Assembly: GCA_003559585.1 (NCBI GenBank)
Contig: PWKX01000021.1
Span: 1-17,105, forward strand
Direction: 5' to 3'
Length of the DNA: 17,105 bases
Source: Mollicutes bacterium
GTDB taxonomy: Bacteria; Bacillota_I; Bacilli_A; Izemoplasmatales; Izemoplasmataceae
The position numbers were made by a program, and so were the translations under genes. Below are positions 7,023-14,287 of the stretch, piece by piece (the first letter of the stretch is position 1; each line of letters starts with the position of its first letter). The notes below the pieces were generated by a model. It did no database searches. It was not told the origin of the DNA and saw only the letters and a program-made list of their open reading frames with translations.

Positions 7023-7565
7023 TTATTGACCGGCGGCTTTCATGCCGGCTTCTAACGCTTGTTTGTTTAAATCAATTAACTTGGCCTTATCGCCTGTAAA
7101 GATTTTTTCAAACACACTAAAAATTGTATCTTTGTCAAACACATTTGTGATGGCAATATAAGCCCCTAAAATGACCATATTTGCGACTTTAAGGTTCCCA
7201 AGATCAAGCGCGATCTTAGCCGCATCGATTTCATACACATTAACATCATCCCGGTAGCTCACATCTTTAATCAGTGCGCTATTCACGATTAAGTTACCGC
7301 CTGGTTTGACTTTATCAGCGAATTTTTTATAAGACGGTTCGTTTAAAGCAATCAACGTGTTGGGTTCGGTGACGACCGGGGCGTGAATCGGTTGTTTTGA
7401 AATCGTCACTGAACAGTTTGCTGTTCCACCGCGTGTTTCAGGTCCATAGGATGGAATCCAAACGGTGTTCAAATCTTTTTCATTGGCTGCATACGATAAC
7501 ATTTGACCCATTAACATGACGCCTTGGCCACCAAAACCAGCCACAATTAAGCGTTCGTTATTCAT
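7023..7565 (-). CDS. 2-oxoacid:ferredoxin oxidoreductase, gamma subunit
   Basis: This is the gamma subunit of the branched-chain 2-oxoacid oxidoreductase encoded here. The 180-residue protein begins MNNERLIVAGFGGQGVMLMG, the glycine-rich start typical of PorG/VorC/KorC subunits. PSYGPETRGGTANCSV, the usual conserved segment after the first helix, follows. Start choice: the ATG at 7565 has AAAGGAGG 6 nt upstream. An upstream in-frame start at 7601 would lie inside the beta-subunit gene with no better signal. It overlaps the end of the beta gene by 8 bp and is followed 18 bp later by buk. The subunit works only with the alpha and beta proteins in the cytoplasm. Confidence 0.93.
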   Translation of the reverse strand: MNNERLIVAGFGGQGVMLMGQMLSYAANEKDLNTVWIPSYGPETRGGTANCSVTISKQPIHAPVVTEPNTLIALNEPSYKKFADKVKPGGNLIVNSALIKDVSYRDDVNVYEIDAAKIALDLGNLKVANMVILGAYIAITNVFDKDTIFSVFEKIFTGDKAKLIDLNKQALEAGMKAAGQ

Positions 7566-8319
7566 TGTTTTCCTCCTTTGTGGCATCTTTGTAGATGCCA
7601 AGTGGGAAGTATGGAATCATGTTGTCGACCATCCACTCAAGTGAATCTTGAGGTTGAATGCCCCAGTTAACAGGGCAGGTTGAGACAAACTCGATCATTG
7701 AAAAGCCCTGTTTTTTGGTTTGTACATCAAACGCTTTTTCTAAGGCTTTTTTTGCTTTACGAATGTGTTTAGGATCGTGCACACTGACGCGTTCTAAATA
7801 AGTCGCACCAGGAACAGTTGCTAACAATTCGCTCATTCTTAATGGCTCACCAGTGCCTTCTTTTTTACGGCCGGTTGGTGAGGTGCTTGTTTTTTGATTA
7901 ATCAGTGTCGTTGGGGCCATTTGACCACCGGTCATGCCATAAATGGCGTTATTAACAAAAATGACGGTCATGTTTTCACCACGGTGGGCCGCATGTACAA
8001 TCTCAGCCATCCCAATGGACGCTAAATCGCCATCCCCTTGATAGGTAAAGACGGTGTGTTCTGGTCGCACACGCTTAATGCCTGTGGCAACCGCTGGTGC
8101 GCGCCCATGAGCCGCTTGCTGCATGTCGCAGTTAAAAAATTCATAACTCATGACACTACAACCGACACTCGCCACGCCGATGGCTTCATCAAGCAGACCT
8201 TTTTCTTCTAAAACTTCACCGACGAGTTTATGAATGATGCCGTGGGTACAACCAGGACAATAACTTAAATCACGGTCCACTAATCCACCAGTTGGTTTGT
8301 AAATGGTTTTTGTTTTCAT
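7558..8319 (-). CDS. 2-oxoacid:ferredoxin oxidoreductase, beta (TPP-binding) subunit
   Basis: This subunit binds thiamine diphosphate and carries out the decarboxylation half of the reaction. The 253 residues include CPGC at 21-24, the TPP/Mg motif GDGDLASIG at 95-103 with its partner NNAIYGMTGGQ at 123-133, and the TPTG-like segment STSPTGRKKEG. The family covers pyruvate, 2-oxoglutarate and branched-chain 2-oxoacid enzymes. Co-transcription with leucine dehydrogenase and buk suggests branched-chain substrates, which sequence alone does not prove. Its ATG overlaps the TGA of the alpha gene (ATGA), and its Shine-Dalgarno AAAGGA lies in the alpha coding end, so the two should be translated in equal amounts. 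Confidence 0.93.
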   Translation of the reverse strand: MKTKTIYKPTGGLVDRDLSYCPGCTHGIIHKLVGEVLEEKGLLDEAIGVASVGCSVMSYEFFNCDMQQAAHGRAPAVATGIKRVRPEHTVFTYQGDGDLASIGMAEIVHAAHRGENMTVIFVNNAIYGMTGGQMAPTTLINQKTSTSPTGRKKEGTGEPLRMSELLATVPGATYLERVSVHDPKHIRKAKKALEKAFDVQTKKQGFSMIEFVSTCPVNWGIQPQDSLEWMVDNMIPYFPLGIYKDATKEENNE

Positions 8320-9392
8320 TGTCCTTTCCCCCCTTTAAGTACGGCTTTTGCTTTTTCAACAATGTCTTCAGTTTCAGGCACAACCCCACCAGCACGTCCA
8401 TAAAAATCAAGGGTGTATCTACCTTGATTGACAATTTGGACATCTTGAAGCATTTGTCCAAGGGACATCTCTAGTGTGAGTAAGGTGTGAACACTATCAG
8501 GTAAATGTTTAAAGGCTTTTTCTGGGAATGGTGAGATGGTGATTGGTCTAATCATACCAACCTCAATCCCAGCATCTTTTAATACTTGAATGGCACTTCT
8601 AGCAATTCTTGCCATTGAGCCATAAGCCACAAAGACCAAACTAGGGTTATGATCCATATTGATCATTTCATAGCGTTGTTCAGTTTCTAACATTTCATCG
8701 TATTTTGCTTTTAACTTTAAGTTATGTTTTTCAAGATCATATGGGTCTAAATACAGGCTGACAATTTTATTTCTATGCCCGCGTTTTTTCGCATGACCCG
8801 TGGCAGCCCAGTCTTTTTCTTTGGTAGGTTTTTCATCAATCTTTTGATCTAAATCAACGGGTTCCATCATTTGACCAATCAACCCATCAACCGCAATCAT
8901 CACCGGGTTACGGTAATAATCAGCCAATGAAAAAGATGCTTTCACGATGTTAACGGTCTCTTGCAATGTTTCTGGGGCAAAGGTCAAAAGCTTATAATCC
9001 CCATTTCCGCCACCGCGGGTAATTTGATTATAATCGCCTTGCGATGGTTGAATGCCACCAAGACCTGGTCCACCGCGCATCACGTTAATAATAACCGCGG
9101 GTAGTTCACTACCGGCTAAGTAACTGATGCCTTCTTGTTTTAATGCAATCCCAGGCGATGATGAAGACGTTAAAACGCGCGCCCCACTACCGGCAGCGCC
9201 GTATACCATATTGATCGCAGCGACTTCACTTTCAGCTTGAACAAAAATACGGTCATGTTGCGCCATATGATAAGATAAATATTCTGGTATTTCATTTTGT
9301 GGGGTAATTGGATAGCCAAAAAAAGCATCACAACCACCTTTGATGGCAGCCAAAGCCATGGCTTCGTTGCCTTTCATTAATACTTTTCCCAC
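8316..9392 (-). CDS. vorB: 2-oxoacid:ferredoxin oxidoreductase, alpha subunit (VorB-like)
   Basis: This subunit forms the 2-oxoacid/CoA site with the beta subunit, making acyl-CoA, CO2 and reduced ferredoxin. The 358 residues include MKGNEAMALAAIKGGCDAFF, GYPITPQNEIPE, VQAESEVAAINMVYGAA and SSSPGIALKQEG. The last third holds a transketolase C-terminal-like domain (VFVAYGSMARIARSAI...). As I recall, this pattern is usually annotated as 3-methyl-2-oxobutanoate dehydrogenase VorB. Start choice: GTG at 9392 with AAGGAGG 6 nt upstream; the longest frame begins at 9419, inside the ferredoxin gene. The gap to the upstream ferredoxin stop is one base. Substrate preference (2-oxoisovalerate and relatives) is inferred from the operon. 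Confidence 0.92.
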   Translation of the reverse strand: MGKVLMKGNEAMALAAIKGGCDAFFGYPITPQNEIPEYLSYHMAQHDRIFVQAESEVAAINMVYGAAGSGARVLTSSSSPGIALKQEGISYLAGSELPAVIINVMRGGPGLGGIQPSQGDYNQITRGGGNGDYKLLTFAPETLQETVNIVKASFSLADYYRNPVMIAVDGLIGQMMEPVDLDQKIDEKPTKEKDWAATGHAKKRGHRNKIVSLYLDPYDLEKHNLKLKAKYDEMLETEQRYEMINMDHNPSLVFVAYGSMARIARSAIQVLKDAGIEVGMIRPITISPFPEKAFKHLPDSVHTLLTLEMSLGQMLQDVQIVNQGRYTLDFYGRAGGVVPETEDIVEKAKAVLKGGKGQ

Positions 9393-9393
9393 A

Positions 9394-9621
9394 TTAACCC
9401 TCCTTGACGAAACGCTCAACGGTAATCACGGAATCCGGACAAATCATCGCACAAAATGTACAAGCGATACATTTATCTGGGTCAGTCACCATGACTGGCG
9501 TGTAGCCTTTCTTGTTTGTTTTTGTGGTATCGAGTTTTAAAATGTTGACGGGACATTGGTAAACACAAAGATTACAGCCTTTACACTTATCCTCGGCAAT
9601 CAATATTCTTCCTTTAGCCAT
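9394..9621 (-). CDS. 2x[4Fe-4S] ferredoxin-like subunit of the oxidoreductase
   Basis: The 75-residue protein has two complete cluster motifs: C13-C16-C19-C23 (CKGCNLCVYQCP) and C51-C54-C57-C61 (CIACTFCAMICP). Each is CxxCxxCxxxC followed by P, as in bacterial ferredoxins and the delta subunit of Por/Vor/Kor enzymes. It should carry electrons from the TPP site to external ferredoxin. The ATG has TAGGAGG 5 nt upstream. It lies 15 bp after the ATPase gene and one base before vorB. Together with alpha, beta and gamma it completes a four-subunit enzyme. Confidence 0.95.
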   Translation of the reverse strand: MAKGRILIAEDKCKGCNLCVYQCPVNILKLDTTKTNKKGYTPVMVTDPDKCIACTFCAMICPDSVITVERFVKEG

Positions 9622-9636
9622 AAAAGCCTCCTATAA

Positions 9637-10284
9637 CTACAACCAATGTTTGCCTAAATGTCGTATCAATCGACGGTTTTCACCGGCAAACTTAAGGTTG
9701 GTTTTAACCTCTTCTTCAATGAAGGTAAACACAATTGGTAACCCTGTTTTCTTACTGACAGCATTTAACACGGTGTCACCTTTTTTGATATGTTCTTCAG
9801 TCGTTTCATGCATGAGATTGCTGTTGTTAATTAAACCCGTCACTTTTAACCCCGAAGCGCCTTCTAAGGTATTGATGAGGTTTAAGATTTGTGCTTCATT
9901 CGCCGTTTCCATCCGGTAAATGTTCACAACAAGCCAAAATTCAATCTCACGTTCATCGATGATGTCGGTATATTGTCGCATCAACTTTGCACCCGCTTGG
10001 GTGCCCGCCAAATCATACACCGCACGGCTAGCCTTATCATGAAAAGGGCGACTCCCTTTCGCAGATATGAAAGGGAGGTCGCTGCCTGTTGCTTTTTCAA
10101 TCGTAGATTCTACAAGGCTCACACCGTTTGCTTCAAGCAACGCGTGCACACTGCGTGAACGAAAATAAGGATTAACAACGTCTAAATCTACCAAGTAATC
10201 AAGTTGTTCATCAATGGCTAGATTAACCGCAACCTCACTTTTACCACTGCCGTAATGCCCTGTGAGAATCCATAGTCTATTCAT
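9637..10284 (-). CDS. P-loop ATPase of unknown role in the branched-chain 2-oxoacid operon
   Basis: The 215-residue protein begins MNRLWILTGHYGSGKSEVAVNLA, with Walker A GHYGSGKS at residues 9-16. It continues with LDYLVDLDVVNPYFRSRS, which resembles the DxD switch region of MinD/ParA/CooC-type (SIMIBI) ATPases. There is no membrane helix, zinc motif or DNA-binding domain. It is not a phosphotransacylase or a kinase I recognise. The ATG directly abuts the dehydrogenase stop (TAAATG) with no strong Shine-Dalgarno, so translation is probably coupled. I recall similar stand-alone P-loop proteins beside 2-oxoacid oxidoreductase genes in other anaerobes. Roles such as Fe-S or TPP enzyme maturation are open, and none is shown. 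Confidence 0.75.
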   Translation of the reverse strand: MNRLWILTGHYGSGKSEVAVNLAIDEQLDYLVDLDVVNPYFRSRSVHALLEANGVSLVESTIEKATGSDLPFISAKGSRPFHDKASRAVYDLAGTQAGAKLMRQYTDIIDEREIEFWLVVNIYRMETANEAQILNLINTLEGASGLKVTGLINNSNLMHETTEEHIKKGDTVLNAVSKKTGLPIVFTFIEEEVKTNLKFAGENRRLIRHLGKHWL

Positions 10285-11355
10285 TTATCTTTTAACGTAG
10301 TTGGCGCGCATATTATTGATGGTTTCAATGCGACGTTTCGCAAAGGCTTTAGCCGCTTGTTGCGTATGGATGTCATCTTCTTTAGCGATTTTATAAATGT
10401 CAAGAATACGGTCATACACTTTTTCAATGTCGCGGTAAGCCGCTTCTTCTTGATAGCCTTTAATTTCATGATACACGTTGATTAAACCACCAGCGTTGAT
10501 CACAAAGTCCGGTGCATATACAATGCCTTTGTCTTTCAACATCTCACCGTGTTTGTCTTCATCTTCTAATTGGTTATTAGCCGTTCCCGCCACGATTTTA
10601 CATTTCAAACGTTTAATCGTCTTATCGTTTAGAGTCGCGCCTAATGCACATGGTGCATATACATCAACGTCTAAATCATAAATATCATCTGGTTCAACAA
10701 ACTCAACGTTTGGATATTTTTGATTGATTTTTTCAATATGTTTTTCATTGATTTCAGTGAAATATACTTTTTTAGCGCCGGCTTCTAACAGATAGCCAAT
10801 CAAGAAATCACCGGTTTGACCTGCGCCTTGAACCATAAAGGTGCGCTCAGACATATCCTCAGAACCAAACACTTCAACCAATGAAGCTCTAATACCATGG
10901 AAAGCACCCTTCGCGGTTGCTGGCGATGGGTTCCCACTTTTACCTGGCAAGCCAACCACATGATCGGTTTCCATGTTCACAAAGTCCATATCTTTTGTTG
11001 CGGTGTTCACATCTTCAGCGGTGATATAACGACCGTTTAATGTTTGCACATAACGACCAAGTGCGCGAAAATACGCTTCACTTTTAACTTGATCGGCCTC
11101 ACCAATTAATACCGTTTTTCCACCACCGAGATTAAGCCCTGCCGCTGCGGCCTTATAGGTCATCCCACGTGCTAAGCGTAACACATCTAATGTTGCATCA
11201 TCTTCATTATCATAATTCCAGAGTCTTGTGCCCCCAAGTGCTGGACCAAGGGTTGTATTATGAATACATGTGATGCCTCTTAATCCTGTTGTTTTGTCAT
11301 AAAAGTACACCAATTGTTCATAGCCATGCTTTTCCATGTACTCAAATTTTTTCAT
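10285..11355 (-). CDS. Leucine (branched-chain amino acid) dehydrogenase
   Basis: It deaminates leucine, valine or isoleucine with NAD+ to the 2-oxoacid, NADH and ammonia, supplying the oxidoreductase encoded downstream. The 356 residues hold the Glu/Leu/Phe/Val dehydrogenase active site: K68 in MTYKAA, K80 in GGGK, and D115 in ITAEDVNT. This numbering matches the residues described for bacillary leucine dehydrogenase. The NAD-binding GAGQTGDFL is at about 177-185. Start choice: ATG at 11355 with AAGGAGG 8 nt upstream, the gap being mostly T; the longest frame starts at 11388 with no such signal. It is the first gene of the seven-gene operon, and its stop touches the ATPase start. Valine or general branched-chain specificity cannot be separated by eye. 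It is called bcd or ldh in bacilli. Confidence 0.93.
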   Translation of the reverse strand: MKKFEYMEKHGYEQLVYFYDKTTGLRGITCIHNTTLGPALGGTRLWNYDNEDDATLDVLRLARGMTYKAAAAGLNLGGGKTVLIGEADQVKSEAYFRALGRYVQTLNGRYITAEDVNTATKDMDFVNMETDHVVGLPGKSGNPSPATAKGAFHGIRASLVEVFGSEDMSERTFMVQGAGQTGDFLIGYLLEAGAKKVYFTEINEKHIEKINQKYPNVEFVEPDDIYDLDVDVYAPCALGATLNDKTIKRLKCKIVAGTANNQLEDEDKHGEMLKDKGIVYAPDFVINAGGLINVYHEIKGYQEEAAYRDIEKVYDRILDIYKIAKEDDIHTQQAAKAFAKRRIETINNMRANYVKR

Positions 11356-11393
11356 AAAAAAAGCCTCCTTAGATTGATTAGTTCTCAAATTTT

Positions 11394-11416
11394 AACGCCT
11401 TCATCATGAAAGCGTT
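11394..11416 (-). promoter_or_regulatory. Leader hairpin of the branched-chain operon
   Basis: The minus strand has AACGCTTTCA, loop TGA, TGAAGGCGTT, a 10-bp stem with one G-T pair, beginning about 8 nt after the predicted transcription start. AAAATTTG follows rather than a U-tract, so it is not a terminator for the operon. On the plus strand the same arms end in a T run and could stop antisense transcription. Confidence 0.5.
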
Positions 11417-11420
11417 TTTA
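11407..11420. promoter_or_regulatory. cre-like site (possible CcpA operator)
   Basis: The plus strand reads TGAAAGCGTTTTTA, which fits the catabolite-responsive consensus TGnAAnCGnTnnCA at all fixed positions except one (T for the C near the end). It lies at about +4 to +17 of the operon transcript, where a bound regulator would block RNA polymerase. It also shares bases with the leader hairpin, so the match could be a by-product of that stem. No ccpA gene is visible in this window. Confidence 0.35.
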
Positions 11421-11430
11421 CACAGTACGA

Positions 11431-11459
11431 ATTATATCATGTTTAATCTTGGGTTTCAA
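11431..11459 (-). promoter_or_regulatory. Promoter of the branched-chain amino acid operon
   Basis: The minus strand has -35 TTGAAA (11459-11454), a 17-bp spacer ending in TGA, and -10 TATAAT (11436-11431). This is the best promoter in the window. It predicts transcription start near 11424 and a leader of about 68 nt before the dehydrogenase ATG. Confidence 0.85.
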
Positions 11460-11508
11460 TGTTATTTGCTAAAAAAGTTGTATGATAGGTATTTTTCTAA
11501 TCAAGAAA

Positions 11509-11530
11509 ACCTAGCCCTCGTAGAGGGCTA
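11509..11530. repeat. Perfect hairpin in the leuS / dehydrogenase intergenic region
   Basis: TAGCCCTC and GAGGGCTA form a perfect 8-bp stem around a 3-nt loop, with flanking AACC/GGTT-type bases nearby. It lies between the leuS terminator and the operon promoter. On neither strand does a good U-tract follow. The 107-bp stretch from 11460 to 11566 has no gene that I can support, and this hairpin is its only strong structure. Confidence 0.5.
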
Positions 11531-11566
11531 CCTCAATCATGGTGGTTAAACTTAAGGGTATCCCAT

Positions 11567-11593
11567 AAAAAAAACCAGATCAACACGACCTGG
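11567..11593 (-). terminator. leuS terminator
   Basis: The minus strand has CCAGGTC, loop GTGTT, GATCTGG (7 bp, one G-T), then eight T, starting 9 nt after the leuS stop. On the plus strand the stem is followed by CTTTTTA, so weak activity in the other direction is possible. Confidence 0.88.
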
Positions 11594-11602
11594 CTTTTTA
11601 GC

Positions 11603-14008
11603 TTATTTTGCGACCACATTTACCAGTTTACCAGGCACCACAATCACTTTCATGATTTGTTTGCCTTCGGTGAACTGTTTTACTTTTTCATTGTCCTTTG
11701 CCATGGTTTCTAAGGTGGCTTTATCGGTGTCAGCTGCAACCTCGACTTTATCCCTTAGTTTACCATTCACACTAAAGACAATGGTCATGGTGTCTTCTTT
11801 CATCAACGCTTTTTTTGGTTTTGGATAGCTACTTTCAACAAGTGGCTTACCAAGCTTTAACATATCGTTTAATTCTTCTGCCATATGCGGCGCAAAAGGG
11901 TTTAATAATTTCAAAAAGATTCTAAAGGTGTGTTTGTTGATGGTCGTTTCTTTATTCATCGTATTGACAAAGCTCATCAACTTAGAAATCGCGGTGTTAA
12001 ACTTCGTGGCTTCAATGTCTGCATCCACGCCTTCAATCGTTTTTTGTAAATCGGTTAACAGCGCTTTAGAGTCTGCTTGTTCACCAATTTTATCTTTTAA
12101 ACGCCACACTTTATCTAAAAAGCGTCTGGCCCCTTTAACCCCAGATTCACTCCACGGTGTGGCTTGTTCATAATCGCCGATAAATAAAATGTAAAGGCGT
12201 AAAGTGTCTGCCCCATCATTTTCAATGGTGTCTTGTGGGTTGACGACGTTGCCTTTTGACTTACTCATCTTATCGCCATCAGGCCCTAAAATCAAGCCTT
12301 GCGCAGAACGTTTTTTATAGGGTTCTTTGGTTGGCACTACCCCAATATCATACAAGAACTGATGCCAAAAACGAGAGTAAATCACGTGCCTTGTGACATG
12401 TTCCATCCCGCCATTATACCAATCAACGGGTAAATAATACGCTAGTTTTTGATAATCGGCTAAGGTTGTCTCATTATGGGGGTCAATGTAACGTAAGAAA
12501 TACCAACTAGACCCAGCCCATTGCGGCATGGTGTCGGTTTCTCTTTTAGCTTTTTGACCACATTTCGGACAGGTGGTGTTGACCCATGAGGTAACCCCTG
12601 CCAAAGGTGAATCTCCTTCTTGATTGGGTTCAAAATGTTCTAAATCAGGTAAGGTGACTGGCAAGTCTGCTTCCGCAACAGGCACCATCCCACAACTTGA
12701 ACAATGCACGATGGGAATCGGTTCACCCCAATAACGTTGACGGTTAAACGCCCAGTCTTTCATTTTAAAGTTAACCGCTTTTTGACCGATGCCTTTTTCA
12801 ACCACATAGGCGATCATCGTATCAATCGCAGTATCCACATCCATGCCATCAATCAGTGGGCTATTGATAAGCACGCCTGATTCTGTATCGGTGTAGGCTT
12901 CTTTGGTGATGTCCCCACCTTTAATGACTTCGCGAATGGTTAGATCATACTTTTTCGCAAAATCATAATCACGACTATCATGGGCCGGTACTGCCATGAT
13001 GGCACCTGTGCCATATTCCATCATCACGTAATCAGCCACAAAAATCGGAATATCTTCGTGATTAACTGGGTTTTTAGCTGTTAGGCCTTCAATCAATACG
13101 CCTGATTTATCTTTGGTTAATTCAGTTCTTTCTAACTCGGTTTTCGTGGTCGCCTCAGCTTGATAAGCGTTGATGGCTTCCATATTTTTAATTTGATTAG
13201 CAGCCTTTGATAATAAAGGGTGTTCGGGTGCGATGACCATAAAGGTTGCCCCATATAACGTATCAGGCCTTGTGGTAAAGACCTTTAAAGATTCATCTGT
13301 GTTGTTAACTTGAAATTGAATCTCGGCACCAACACTTTTGCCAATCCAATTTTCTTGTTCGGTTTTGATGCGTGGCAAAGTTTCTAAATCATCAAGACCT
13401 TCTAATAATCTTTCTGCGTATTTGGTGATTTTCAAAAACCAAACATCTTTTTCTTTTTGAATCACACTTTCCCCGCACCGGTCACACTTACCGCCTTGTG
13501 ATTCTTCATTAGAAAGCACGACTTTACATGATGGACAAAAGTTTACATACGTTTTATCACGGTAAGCAAGCCCGTGTTTAAACATTTGTATAAAAATCCA
13601 TTGTGTCCAGCGGTAATAAGCTGGATCGGTGGTATCCACAACCCGTGAAAAATCAAAACTAAATCCGGCCGCTTTTAATTGCTCAGTGAAGGTTTTGATG
13701 TTGTCATCGGTGACTTTTCTAGGGTGAATGTTTTCTTTCATCGCATAGTTTTCTGTTGGTAGACCAAACGCATCAAACCCGATTGGGAATAACACATTAT
13801 ACCCTTCCATGCGTCTTTTTCTAGCGATGATTTCTAAACTGGTGTAGGCTCTAATATGACCAACATGCATCCCTGAACCCGATGGATAGGGGAACTCAAC
13901 TAGGGCATAGTATTTTGGCTTTTCACTAAAATCTTTAGCTTGAAACAAATCGCTATCATACCAATGTTTTTGCCATTTTTTCTCAATGGCTTGTGGGTTG
14001 TATTTCAT
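11603..14008 (-). CDS. leuS: Leucyl-tRNA synthetase
   Basis: It charges tRNA-Leu with leucine in the cytoplasm. The class I signature HVGH is at residues 48-51 (PYPSGSGMHVGHIRAYT) and KMSKS at 580-584. The CP1 editing domain lies between them (TTRPDTLYGATFMVIAPEHP and AVPAHDSRDYDFAKKY). Two cysteine pairs, CPSC/CDRC and CSSC/CPKC, suggest zinc sites. The C-terminal domain with FSVNGKLRDKVEV is intact. At 801 residues it has the usual bacterial LeuRS length. Start choice: ATG at 14008, 8 nt after AAAGGAG; the longest frame begins at a GTG overlapping that ribosome binding site. It is preceded by a Leu T-box leader and followed by its own terminator, so it is a regulated single-gene unit. Confidence 0.98.
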   Translation of the reverse strand: MKYNPQAIEKKWQKHWYDSDLFQAKDFSEKPKYYALVEFPYPSGSGMHVGHIRAYTSLEIIARKRRMEGYNVLFPIGFDAFGLPTENYAMKENIHPRKVTDDNIKTFTEQLKAAGFSFDFSRVVDTTDPAYYRWTQWIFIQMFKHGLAYRDKTYVNFCPSCKVVLSNEESQGGKCDRCGESVIQKEKDVWFLKITKYAERLLEGLDDLETLPRIKTEQENWIGKSVGAEIQFQVNNTDESLKVFTTRPDTLYGATFMVIAPEHPLLSKAANQIKNMEAINAYQAEATTKTELERTELTKDKSGVLIEGLTAKNPVNHEDIPIFVADYVMMEYGTGAIMAVPAHDSRDYDFAKKYDLTIREVIKGGDITKEAYTDTESGVLINSPLIDGMDVDTAIDTMIAYVVEKGIGQKAVNFKMKDWAFNRQRYWGEPIPIVHCSSCGMVPVAEADLPVTLPDLEHFEPNQEGDSPLAGVTSWVNTTCPKCGQKAKRETDTMPQWAGSSWYFLRYIDPHNETTLADYQKLAYYLPVDWYNGGMEHVTRHVIYSRFWHQFLYDIGVVPTKEPYKKRSAQGLILGPDGDKMSKSKGNVVNPQDTIENDGADTLRLYILFIGDYEQATPWSESGVKGARRFLDKVWRLKDKIGEQADSKALLTDLQKTIEGVDADIEATKFNTAISKLMSFVNTMNKETTINKHTFRIFLKLLNPFAPHMAEELNDMLKLGKPLVESSYPKPKKALMKEDTMTIVFSVNGKLRDKVEVAADTDKATLETMAKDNEKVKQFTEGKQIMKVIVVPGKLVNVVAK

Positions 14009-14028
14009 CAAAATCACTCCTTTAAAAT

Positions 14029-14063
14029 AAAAAAACGCCCTTATCTCATCATAGATAAGGACG
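14029..14063 (-). terminator. T-box regulated terminator before leuS
   Basis: CGTCCTTATCT and AGATAAGGGCG pair (11 bp, one G-T) around a 6-nt loop and run into seven T, ending 20 nt before the leuS ATG. The 5' arm overlaps the antiterminator partner, as T-box control requires. Confidence 0.93.
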
Positions 14064-14249
14064 AACTATGAGTCCGCGGTACCACCTTAATTCACACCTG
14101 TGCACTTCAGGCCTTAACGCGGCAGACGGCACAAGTTTTGCTTGTGCAACTCACCGAACGAGTTCAAATGTTTGCTTCCTAGTTCACAGCACCACTAGGT
14201 CTCTTTAAAGCAAGGGCATTTTACTATTTTCGGGTCATGGTTTTTAATT
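14029..14249 (-). promoter_or_regulatory. T-box leader (riboswitch) of leuS, Leu specifier
   Basis: The leader of about 220 nt senses uncharged tRNA-Leu and then permits leuS transcription. Stem I has paired arms TTGCTT/AAGCAA, a GAGA turn, and an apical CCTAGT/ACTAGG stem with a GGTGCTGTGA loop. The specifier side reads TTTGAACTCG, giving CTC (14162-14160), a leucine codon. A GCACAAG/CTTGTGC hairpin follows as stem III. The T-box AAGGTGGTACCGCGG lies at 14088-14074 and can pair with the CCTT of the terminator's 5' arm to form the antiterminator. All the expected parts are present and in order. Confidence 0.95.
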
Positions 14250-14255
14250 AATGCT

Positions 14256-14284
14256 ATCATAGCACACTACGTGTGGATATTCAA
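14256..14284 (-). promoter_or_regulatory. leuS T-box promoter
   Basis: The minus strand has -35 TTGAAT (14284-14279), a 17-bp spacer ending in TGC, and -10 TATGAT (14261-14256). Predicted start is near 14249. The -35 begins 3 bp after the stop of the upstream membrane-protein gene, and no terminator separates the two, so readthrough from that gene would also enter the T-box. Confidence 0.78.
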
Positions 14285-14287
14285 GCA

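Noticed and set aside
8270..8461. 63-codon minus-strand frame across the vorB / beta-subunit junction
   Set aside because: It overlaps two well-supported genes in another frame and has no start signal.
9640..10158. Two plus-strand frames of 89 codons opposite the P-loop ATPase
   Set aside because: Antisense to a gene with an intact Walker motif, with no start signals; shadow frames.
11375..11395. AATTTGAGAAC-like stretch in the branched-chain operon leader as a CodY box
   Set aside because: Too many mismatches to the CodY consensus to support it.
11511..11540. Tiny minus-strand frame MIEVALYEG, rich in branched-chain codons, upstream of the branched-chain operon (attenuator leader peptide?)
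   Set aside because: It lies upstream of the clear promoter at 11431-11459, so it is not in that transcript. It has no ribosome binding site, and nine codons are easily random.
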